A stretch of DNA of 11,346 nucleotides, from assembly GCA_029555925.1 (NCBI GenBank), contig JAKPQU010000010.1, positions 1-11,346 of the forward strand, read 5' to 3'. This DNA is from Bacillota bacterium (GTDB lineage Bacteria > Eremiobacterota > SpSt-956 > JAKJGF01). Of the stretch, positions 6,334 to 11,346 are shown one piece after another. Under the pieces are notes generated by a model. The model saw only the letters and a program-made list of their open reading frames with translations, was not told where the DNA came from and did no database searches. Positions within the stretch are counted from its first letter, which is position 1. Each line of letters opens with the position of its first letter. Both the position numbers and the translations under genes were made by a program.

Positions 6334-6374
6334 AAAGATCCTTTCCACTCACGACTCACGATTTACGACTCACA
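6322..6374. repeat. Convergent heptamer arrays at the end of the membrane protein gene
   Basis: The plus-strand units AGTAGCG and AGTAAAA (6322-6335) face four minus-strand units (ACTCACG, ACTCACG, ATTTACG, ACTCACA; 6347-6374, i.e. CGTGAGT, CGTAAAT and so on). GAGTAGCGAGT pairs with ACTCACGACTC at 9 of 11 positions, and AAAG/CTTT can pair in the loop, so the transcript end can form a hairpin. It may serve as a terminator, but no T-run follows immediately. The gene's TAA stop (6331-6333) is the core of the second plus-strand unit. Confidence 0.75.
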
Positions 6375-6428
6375 ATAATTTATATTTTCAGGCAGGATTT
6401 ATACATTATAATGTAGAAAGATTTTTAA

Positions 6429-6644
6429 CTAAGTACCGTAACAGGTAAAATGGTATCCGTAAAAAGCTTCTGCCTGGCGGGCTCTGGAGAAGAAAAATTA
6501 GTTTTTTATATAGAATTAAACATTAAATAAGGGCTAATTTATTGTCTGTAAAACAAATTAAATAAGGCAAATTATTTTTCTTCGTAAGAGCCTGTCAGGC
6601 AGAAGCTGATAAATGGTTACCAATTTACCTGTAGCGGTACTAAG
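6429..6644. mobile_element. 216-bp inverted-repeat element, MITE-like
   Basis: The arms at 6429-6500 and 6572-6644 are inverted copies of each other, about 82 percent identical by manual alignment with a one-base indel. The core AGCTTCTGCCTG is perfect (6465-6476 against 6596-6607). The outer ends read CTAAGTACCG and CGGTACTAAG. The 70-base centre is AT-rich, has no reading frame and holds a direct repeat ATTAAATAAGG (6522-6532, 6558-6568). The size and layout fit a non-autonomous miniature transposable element, but I see no clear target-site duplication. It fills most of the 350-base gap before the kinase-like gene. If transcribed it would form a very long hairpin in that gene's leader. A lone TATAAT at 6407-6412 is the only promoter hint upstream and lacks a -35 box. 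Confidence 0.6.
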
Positions 6645-6683
6645 AATAAACATAAAAGCATAAAAAAGGATTATCACTGTATT

Positions 6684-8651
6684 ATGAGCAATGAACTATT
6701 ACCTGGAACAATACTTTATGATTATTATAAAATAAGTGAATGTATATGTACTGCTGAATTTTCAAATATTTACATAGCAGAAGATTTAAATGAAAACAAC
6801 AAAAAAGTGATTATAAAAGAATTACTCCATAAAGCCATAGGAACAAATGACAGAGCTAAAGCTCTTGAAAAATTCCAGGAAGAAATTGATATTTATAAAA
6901 AACTGAATCATCCGAATATGGCAAAAATAATTGAAAGTTTCTCTTCTGAAAGTGCGGTATATACGGAAAACAAACAGTTTATTGTAATGGAATATATACA
7001 GGGTAAAACCCTGAGAAAGATTAAAGAAGAACAAAAAGAAGACCTGTCTCCCGATGATGCAGGTAAATGGCTCGGTCAGATTATGGAGGTCATCAAATAT
7101 CTGTCCGAACAGAATCCTTCTGTAGTATTTTACTATCTCACACCTGATCATGTAATGATAACAGATGAAGGGCAGATAAAACTGATAAATTTCGGCCTTG
7201 GAAGATTTTTCAGAACAGGTCCCTTTAAGAGCAATCAATATATGGGAATTGCCGGTTATGCCGCTCCGGAACAATATGGTATAAAGCCTGTAGATAACAG
7301 GGCAGATATATTCGGTGCCGGCGCAGTTATTTATTATATGCTCACACAGGATGATCCGGAAAAACATGCTCTCAATTTCTCTCCTGTAAGAACGCTCAAT
7401 CCGATGGTTTCAATGCAGTTTGCAAGGTTTATATCTAAATGTGTTCAGATGAAGGCAGAAGACAGATGTGAAAATATTAATGAAGTGATAGAAAAATTAA
7501 ATTCCATAACCTTCAGTGATACTCAGGTAAACCCCGATAAAATAAAGAAAAAAGAAGAAATTAAGGTAAAAAAAGTACAGCCAAAACAGGTGGTAGGCAA
7601 AGAATTAGAAGGATGGCACCAGACAATATGGTGGAAAATAGAAACCCATCCTGTCCTTGGAAATAAAGGATTTCAGGCAGGATTATTAATTCTATTGATA
7701 GTACTTATTTATATAGCATGGTATAAGAGAGATATTGTAATATCATCACTAAAAAACGCCCCGCCTTCCCTGGTTTATGCGATAAAAAATAACAAAAATA
7801 TATCCGTTATTGATCTAAATACTCTGAAAGTTTCATCACATGAATTAGAAATATCACTGGTTGATGCTGTATATTCCGACAAACTTACAAATTTTTATGG
7901 TATAACCCAGGAAAACAAGTTAGTTGAAATAAGGCCCGGGAGATATACTATAACAAGGGAAAAAATTATAGGGAGTGAACCTTCCTGTATCATACTGTCA
8001 AAAGATAAAAAAATAGCTTATATAACCAATAAAAGATCAGGTAGTATAAATATTGTAGATCTTACTACGTTCAATGATATAGTTCCACCTGTGCTGACCG
8101 GTGCAGGTCCCACTAAATCCGTAATTTCGTCCGATGGGAAAACAGTTTATATATTTAATAGCCTCCAGAATTCAGTAAGTATCTTCAATACGGAAACCAA
8201 TACTATAAAAAACTCTTTAGTAATTGGTGATGGAGTTGAAGACCTGGCTTTAAATGCTGATAATAGCAAATTATATTTAGTTAATTACAAAACCAGTAAA
8301 ATTGTCATTATGGATATTAAAGACAAGAAGGTAATAAATGAGATTGAAGTAAAAAACAATCCTGTAGGGATAGCCACCAATCCTATGGTAGATGAATTTT
8401 ATGTTGCCGCAGATAAATCAAATATGTTACAATTTCTTAATATAAATGGTGTGATTAAAGATGAATATCCCCTTGATTTTATACCTATCAAATTATTGAC
8501 CGGATTAAATGGAATAAAAATTTACATATCAGGTCGTACGTTATCTGGTTATGTCATATCGGAATTTGATACACTTAAAAAGAAATTTAATTCACTCGAT
8601 AATCAGGAAAAGGAACCTGCTTTTTTACTTACTATTTATAACTGGCAGTAA
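6684..8651 (+). CDS. Membrane-anchored Ser/Thr pseudokinase with YVTN-type beta-propeller
   Basis: The protein has 655 residues. Residues 7-275 have the fold of a bacterial Hanks-type kinase: K45 of beta3 (VIIKE), the alphaC Glu at about 67, and A194-P195-E196 are kept. The catalytic residues are not. The glycine loop reads CICTAEFSNIY. The loop usually reading YRDLKPxN is FYYLTPDH (149-156), so the catalytic Asp is Tyr, the Lys is Thr and the Asn is His. DFG is N169-F-G. It is therefore very probably a pseudokinase. A basic linker (about 283-303) leads to one membrane segment (about 331-347). Residues 360-650 form YVTN/NHL-type propeller blades (YITNKRSGSINIVDL, YIFNSLQNSVSIF, YLVNYKTSKIVIM), expected outside the cytoplasm. 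The only ribosome site, AAGGA at 6666-6670, is 13 bases from the ATG. The cytochrome gene follows after nine bases, so the pair should be co-transcribed. Confidence 0.9.
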   Translation: MSNELLPGTILYDYYKISECICTAEFSNIYIAEDLNENNKKVIIKELLHKAIGTNDRAKALEKFQEEIDIYKKLNHPNMAKIIESFSSESAVYTENKQFIVMEYIQGKTLRKIKEEQKEDLSPDDAGKWLGQIMEVIKYLSEQNPSVVFYYLTPDHVMITDEGQIKLINFGLGRFFRTGPFKSNQYMGIAGYAAPEQYGIKPVDNRADIFGAGAVIYYMLTQDDPEKHALNFSPVRTLNPMVSMQFARFISKCVQMKAEDRCENINEVIEKLNSITFSDTQVNPDKIKKKEEIKVKKVQPKQVVGKELEGWHQTIWWKIETHPVLGNKGFQAGLLILLIVLIYIAWYKRDIVISSLKNAPPSLVYAIKNNKNISVIDLNTLKVSSHELEISLVDAVYSDKLTNFYGITQENKLVEIRPGRYTITREKIIGSEPSCIILSKDKKIAYITNKRSGSINIVDLTTFNDIVPPVLTGAGPTKSVISSDGKTVYIFNSLQNSVSIFNTETNTIKNSLVIGDGVEDLALNADNSKLYLVNYKTSKIVIMDIKDKKVINEIEVKNNPVGIATNPMVDEFYVAADKSNMLQFLNINGVIKDEYPLDFIPIKLLTGLNGIKIYISGRTLSGYVISEFDTLKKKFNSLDNQEKEPAFLLTIYNWQ

Positions 8652-8660
8652 TATATTTTT

Positions 8661-9146
8661 ATGAAAAGTAAAAATCTAAAAAAGCTGATCCTAATTTTAC
8701 TAGTTTTCTGTTTTTTCATATCTGCAGTATTAATATATTATATACAGGGCTATATCATCGACAATCCGAAATCCTGTAATACCTGTCATATTATGAATGA
8801 CCATTATGATAGCTGGGAAAAATCAACTCACAACAAAGCCAGCACCTGCAATGACTGCCATATATCACCCAAAAAAAATAAATATGCAGAAGAAATTAAG
8901 ATAGGTTGTAAACATACCATAAATTTTCTCTTTGGAAAATACAGGAAACCTTTGCAAATTAGTCCGGAAAGTCATAGCTATGTAATAGAAAACTGTTATA
9001 GATGCCATACATATCTTGTGTATTCAAGAGGGTTATATATAATTCATCACAAAAACGCAGTGGCATGTATAGAATGTCATTCATGTGGGAATAGCGTTCC
9101 CTCCTGTACATCATGTCACTATAAAAGCAGTCACTATAAAAATTAA
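8661..9146 (+). CDS. NapC/NrfH-like membrane-anchored multihaem cytochrome c, five CxxCH motifs
   Basis: This is a 161-residue cytochrome with one N-terminal membrane anchor (about residues 8-30) and a periplasmic haem domain. CxxCH motifs start at C39, C63, C112, C136 and C149. The first is followed by I-M, and the Met in CHxM resembles the haem-1 ligand arrangement of NrfH. Family features such as SCNTCHIMNDHYDSW, STCNDCHISP, FLFGKYRKPLQI and NCYRCH match the NapC/NirT/NrfH group, which takes electrons from quinol and passes them to a periplasmic reductase. NrfH has four haems; here a fifth motif sits in a short Cys-rich tail (CIECHSCGNSVPSCTSCH). The start is ATG 8661 with no clear ribosome site, probably coupled to the kinase-like gene nine bases upstream. 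No NrfA-like catalytic subunit is in the window, so the electron acceptor is unknown. Confidence 0.9.
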   Translation: MKSKNLKKLILILLVFCFFISAVLIYYIQGYIIDNPKSCNTCHIMNDHYDSWEKSTHNKASTCNDCHISPKKNKYAEEIKIGCKHTINFLFGKYRKPLQISPESHSYVIENCYRCHTYLVYSRGLYIIHHKNAVACIECHSCGNSVPSCTSCHYKSSHYKN

Positions 9147-9320
9147 TCATGCTAAATCTGAATTAATATATACTAAATCAAGCAATTTTATTTTTCATCC
9201 ATTTAGGAATTTCATTATAATTAAAATTCGGTCTTTAACTGCTATATTTTCGCAGATTTCAGAAAAAACCTTAAATTTATTAGTTTCTATGTTTCAACCT
9301 GAAATCAATAAAATCAAAGG

Positions 9321-9349
9321 TTTTATAAAAAAGTGCGAAAGTATAGTTT
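9321..9349 (-). repeat. Inverted repeat copy A (29 bp, identical to copy at the window end)
   Basis: These 29 bases are the exact reverse complement of the last 29 bases of the window (11318-11346). Read on the minus strand the outer end is AAACTATACTTTCGCAC. Identity stops exactly at the outer AAACTATAC end on both copies, as at a transposon terminus. The inner side cannot be compared because the other copy is cut by the window edge. Confidence 0.8.
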
Positions 9350-9413
9350 AACTATTACAATTAAAATATTCTGAATATAAAGTTTAATTATAAGATTTAC
9401 CTATATTTATTAT

Positions 9414-9523
9414 AACTATACTTTTGCATTTTTTACACAAGGCCTTATGCCTCATTGTAGGGGCGTACGGACGCTTGCCCCTACGGGGTAACGGTTTTTC
9501 AAAATTCTGCAAAAGTATAGTTT
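9414..9523. mobile_element. Small inverted-repeat element (about 110 bp) sharing the AAACTATACTTTYGCA ends
   Basis: AACTATACTTTTGCA (9414-9428) is repeated inverted and perfect at 9508-9522. These ends are near-copies of the 29-bp repeat at 9321-9349 and 11318-11346 (AAACTATACTTTCGCAC), so all four belong to one family. The interior is non-coding and holds a GC-rich hairpin. It may be a miniature element that depends on a transposase encoded elsewhere. No clean target duplication is visible, although both sides begin with TA-rich DNA. Confidence 0.55.
9457..9484. repeat. GTAGGGGC...GCCCCTAC intergenic palindrome
   Basis: GTAGGGGC (9457-9464) and GCCCCTAC (9477-9484) form a perfect eight-base stem, with GCGT/ACGC able to pair inside. 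It stands out as a GC-rich island in very AT-rich DNA. Palindromes of the GTAGGGGC type are widespread intergenic repeats in many bacteria, so it is probably a REP-like insertion. It lies at the centre of the element at 9414-9523. Confidence 0.65.
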
Positions 9524-9564
9524 ATAAATAAAATTAACTAAGATAAATATTTTTTTAAAATCTA

Positions 9565-9593
9565 TTGAAATACTATCAATTTTATTATAATAT
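9565..9593 (+). promoter_or_regulatory. Sigma70-type promoter for the pilin genes
   Basis: TTGAAA at 9565-9570 is followed by 17 bases and TAATAT at 9588-9593; a TATAAT at 9586-9591 overlaps it. It has the same hexamers and spacing as the promoter at 4972-5000. The leader to the ATG at 9690 would be about 90 bases. The surroundings are very AT-rich, which raises the chance of a random match. Confidence 0.55.
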
Positions 9594-9689
9594 ATAAATA
9601 AAGATACCGTAAAAATATTTAAATATATTTTATGAATACTTGCAAAAATTTTCAATATAAAAATTAATAAAGAAAGGCGGTTTCAAAGA

Positions 9690-10523
9690 ATGAAATTTTT
9701 CAAGTCACGCGCAATCATAAGAGCTTTATCTCTGGTAGAAGTGCTTATAGTGATACTTCTTATCTCAACGTCGCTATTAATGGCAATAAGGTTATTCCCT
9801 TCTATTTTCCTGCTAAACAGAAAAACAGATGATATGGTAAAAGCAAAAAATTTAGCAGATGACCTGATTCAAGCTCTCAAGTCAGAGGTCGATACCAAGA
9901 GAGTATTAATTGATCCCGTTAAACTTACCAGTCAAACCGGCGATCCATACTATGTAGGAACTACAGTAGTAATAAATAATTTGGTTAATCCATATAAATG
10001 TTTCTGGTCCCTTGTTTACCAGACACAATCAGGTATTTATGATCCTGCAGGCCTTGACACATTAATAAGTGATACTCAATTTGGTATATCAGGAGCTACA
10101 GGAAGAAACCCATCAAAATATGAACCAACGGGAGATCCTAATAGTATGACTGACTGGGTCGCAAAAAGGCAGTTCTGGGTTACGTGGAGAAACAATGTAG
10201 CAAGACAGTTGCCTCCCAATTCACCAACAGCACCAGACAGGGCAAGTGCTATTATACGTGCAAATTACGTATATCTTGATCCGAATACCAATATTTTCAA
10301 AGATGCCCTTGTTGATGATAATAATAATAATTTTACTCAATTAGTAGAGACTATTACACCTCTTCCTTCCACAAAGGCCGCAAAATATATGGCACAGATA
10401 ACTGTTTCTCTTTACTGGAGGGACAGAACAGCTAAAGGAACCTACGTAAGGGATCCTGCTGTTCCTCAATATAAAATTTCTACTTTAATAACACCACCGT
10501 TAAATAAAGCAATAGTTTTTTAA
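9690..10523 (+). CDS. Type IV prepilin-like protein (PilV/GspI-like minor pseudopilin)
   Basis: This 277-residue protein has an N-terminal prepilin signal: a basic leader MKFFKSRAIIRA, cleavage expected after A12, then LSLVEVLIVILLISTSLLMA with Glu at +5 (E17) and a single hydrophobic helix. After processing it should be inserted in the inner membrane and join a type IV pilus or type II secretion-type pseudopilus. The -1 residue is Ala rather than Gly and the +1 residue is Leu rather than Phe. The globular part (about 40-277) is longer than in most PilV proteins. Its end (ITVSLYWRDRTAKGTYVRDP) looks like the C-terminal strand of PilV-type proteins. The start is ATG 9690 with GGCGG nine bases upstream. 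A second pseudopilin gene follows after 18 bases. Assembly genes are not in the window. Confidence 0.85.
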   Translation: MKFFKSRAIIRALSLVEVLIVILLISTSLLMAIRLFPSIFLLNRKTDDMVKAKNLADDLIQALKSEVDTKRVLIDPVKLTSQTGDPYYVGTTVVINNLVNPYKCFWSLVYQTQSGIYDPAGLDTLISDTQFGISGATGRNPSKYEPTGDPNSMTDWVAKRQFWVTWRNNVARQLPPNSPTAPDRASAIIRANYVYLDPNTNIFKDALVDDNNNNFTQLVETITPLPSTKAAKYMAQITVSLYWRDRTAKGTYVRDPAVPQYKISTLITPPLNKAIVF

Positions 10524-10541
10524 TAAAAGGGGAGAAAATTT

Positions 10542-11270
10542 ATGAAACGCTTTAAACAGGATATGGCCGTTACACTAATAGAAATGTTAATAGTCACACT
10601 ACTGTCGGTTATAGTGCTTGGTGTTATATATCTTGCTTACAGTAATATTTCCTCGCTAGCTAAAGTACAGCAACTGGAAAGTGATTTTAAAAAGACCAAT
10701 ACAGTAACCATGAAGGAAATTACTTCCAATCTACAGGAGTCTTTTGCCAATACAGCAGTTGTTTACAATCCGGCTTCAGGGGCGAATATTGATGTATCTC
10801 CAGTATTATATACAAGCATATTATATTGCCCGGGAAGCACTACTACCCATGATACAATGGGTTTTTATTCAAGCTCCGGAACAAATATTCAGGGGTCTAC
10901 ATTATTTAAAACATTTATACGTTACGGTCTGAAGAGACTACCCAAAGCTCCTGCCAGTTTCCAAGGATATGCACTTTATAAACAGGTAACGAAATATACT
11001 GGTGCGACCTCACCAGGTAGCGTAGATCCAAATGCTACCAGTTGTCGCATTATAGCCGGTTATTATAAAAACCCGAAGAACTATATGGCAATTTCAAAAC
11101 TTGATTTCCAGTTACGAGGGAATGATAATATCAGTGTATCAATGCAACTGGTCGGTTCGATAAGCAGAGGAGCAGGAAGAAGCGCTAAAGCTTTGTACAA
11201 ACCATCAGATACCCAGGTTTACAATACATCAGTTCAGTTGAAGCTAAACAGCGGTTCCTTACAAAAATGA
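10542..11270 (+). CDS. Type IV prepilin-like protein (PilW/GspJ-like minor pseudopilin)
   Basis: The protein has 242 residues. The leader MKRFKQDMA ends in Ala at -1, and the mature part begins VTLIEMLIVTLLSVIVLGVI with Glu at +5 (E14), then a long amphipathic helix (residues about 30-70) typical of PilW/GspJ-type pseudopilins, and a Ser/Thr/Gly-rich globular domain. Like its neighbour it lacks the usual Gly at -1 and Phe at +1. Once cleaved and methylated it should sit at the tip of, or help prime, a pilus-like fibre. The start is ATG 10542 with AAGGGGAG seven bases upstream. The 18-base gap to the gene before it indicates one operon. A further pseudopilin gene would be expected next, and a possible broken one starts at 11283. 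Confidence 0.85.
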   Translation: MKRFKQDMAVTLIEMLIVTLLSVIVLGVIYLAYSNISSLAKVQQLESDFKKTNTVTMKEITSNLQESFANTAVVYNPASGANIDVSPVLYTSILYCPGSTTTHDTMGFYSSSGTNIQGSTLFKTFIRYGLKRLPKAPASFQGYALYKQVTKYTGATSPGSVDPNATSCRIIAGYYKNPKNYMAISKLDFQLRGNDNISVSMQLVGSISRGAGRSAKALYKPSDTQVYNTSVQLKLNSGSLQK

Positions 11271-11282
11271 CACGTATATAAT

Positions 11283-11318
11283 ATGACGAAGGGGGTGAAT
11301 AGAAAAGCTATTCATTAA
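11283..11318 (+). pseudogene. Possible start of a third prepilin gene, cut by a repeat
   Basis: AAGGGGGTGA (11289-11298) differs at one base from the ideal ribosome site AAGGAGGTGA, yet no start codon lies within ten bases after it. The frame from ATG 11283 (or GTG 11295) reads MTKGVNRKAIH and then stops. NRKA is a common prepilin leader, usually followed by F-T-L-I-E. The stop ends where the 29-bp repeat begins (11318). This could be a minor pilin gene broken by a repeat insertion, or chance. TGAATAG/CTATTCA (11296-11302, 11308-11314) could also form a short hairpin. Confidence 0.3.
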
Positions 11319-11346
11319 AACTATACTTTCGCACTTTTTTATAAAA
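11318..11346 (+). repeat. Inverted repeat copy D (29 bp, runs to the window edge)
   Basis: This begins AAACTATACTTTCGCAC and is the perfect inverted partner of 9321-9349, so the two pseudopilin genes lie between inverted copies about 1.97 kb apart. The repeat is still matching when the window ends, so it may be longer. Confidence 0.8.

Larger units (their letters stand above)
9147..9689. other. AT-rich intergenic region with clustered repeats
   Basis: No credible gene is visible in this stretch of 543 bases. It holds a repeat end at 9321-9349, a small inverted-repeat element at 9414-9523 with a GC-rich hairpin at its centre, and the promoter of the pilin genes at 9565-9593. The open frames here have AT-driven composition, no ribosome site and no family resemblance. 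The part from 9147 to 9320 holds nothing I recognise, although if the repeat end at 9321-9349 bounds a mobile element, this part would lie inside it. Confidence 0.6.

Noticed and set aside
495..6374. CRISPR array
   Set aside because: The repeats are seven to eight bases long without spacers of constant size, and no cas gene is present.
6407..6412. TATAAT as promoter of the kinase-like gene
   Set aside because: No -35 box lies at a suitable distance, and a 216-bp inverted repeat separates it from the gene, so it is not listed as a promoter.
6822..7367. 181-codon minus-strand frame inside the kinase-like gene
   Set aside because: It is a shadow of the opposite strand. The plus-strand frame has clear kinase-fold motifs.
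9085..9351. Open frame overlapping the cytochrome end and running into the repeat at 9321-9349
   Set aside because: It has no ribosome site, AT-driven composition and no recognisable family. I looked for a transposase remnant because of the repeat end but could not see one.
9452..9655. Minus-strand frame ending in VGASVRTPLQ
   Set aside because: Its end is just translation of the GTAGGGGC palindrome, and the rest is poly-Ile/Lys/Phe from AT-rich DNA.
11271..11288. A further heptamer array in CACGTATATAATATGACG
   Set aside because: Only one unit fits the core loosely and there is no tandem copy.

Overview
The window is low-GC, Gram-negative-type bacterial DNA, apparently from an anaerobe. 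The evidence is a ferredoxin-dependent 2-oxoacid oxidoreductase, a membrane-anchored multiheme cytochrome of the NapC/NrfH kind, type IV pilin-like proteins and sigma70-type promoters. Several genes have no family I can name, and lineage-specific repeats are plentiful, which would fit a poorly sampled or candidate phylum. I cannot name the lineage from sequence alone.

Layout. At 1-475 (minus) lies the start of a 2-oxoacid:ferredoxin oxidoreductase operon: a delta-type 2[4Fe-4S] ferredoxin, then the first 46 codons of the alpha subunit. At 537-1760 (minus) is a response-regulator/histidine-kinase fusion. At 2031-2309 (plus) a 92-residue orphan is driven by a near-consensus promoter. It converges with a large TPR/M48-metallopeptidase fusion (2321-4759, minus), which is preceded by and overlaps a small antitoxin-like gene (4743-4928). 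At 5086-6333 (plus) are a small protein resembling the tail of a nuclease family and a UPF0104/LPG-synthase-TM membrane protein. A 216-bp inverted-repeat element (6429-6644) precedes a two-gene unit: a membrane-anchored protein kinase homologue that lacks its catalytic residues and carries a YVTN-type beta-propeller (6684-8651), and a five-haem NrfH-like cytochrome (8661-9146). An AT-rich spacer of about 540 bp with mobile-looking inverted repeats leads to two pseudopilin genes (9690-11270). After them there is an unpaired ribosome-binding site and a repeat end that cuts into what may be a third prepilin gene.

The most striking signal is a heptameric repeat family with consensus M-G-T-R-A-N-N (M = A/C, R = A/G). 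It occurs in intergenic sites at 1787-1836, 1944-1971, 2298-2341, 4944-4969 and 6322-6374. It often sits head-to-head and can then fold into hairpins. In two places it begins directly after a strong promoter. In all three genes whose 3' ends touch it, the stop codon is the T-R-A core of a sense-oriented unit. Because 7 and 3 share no factor, three units put a stop in every reading frame.

The second notable item is the pseudokinase-propeller protein paired with the pentahaem cytochrome. It has the form of a membrane sensing or scaffolding unit tied to electron transfer, although no terminal reductase is visible in the window.
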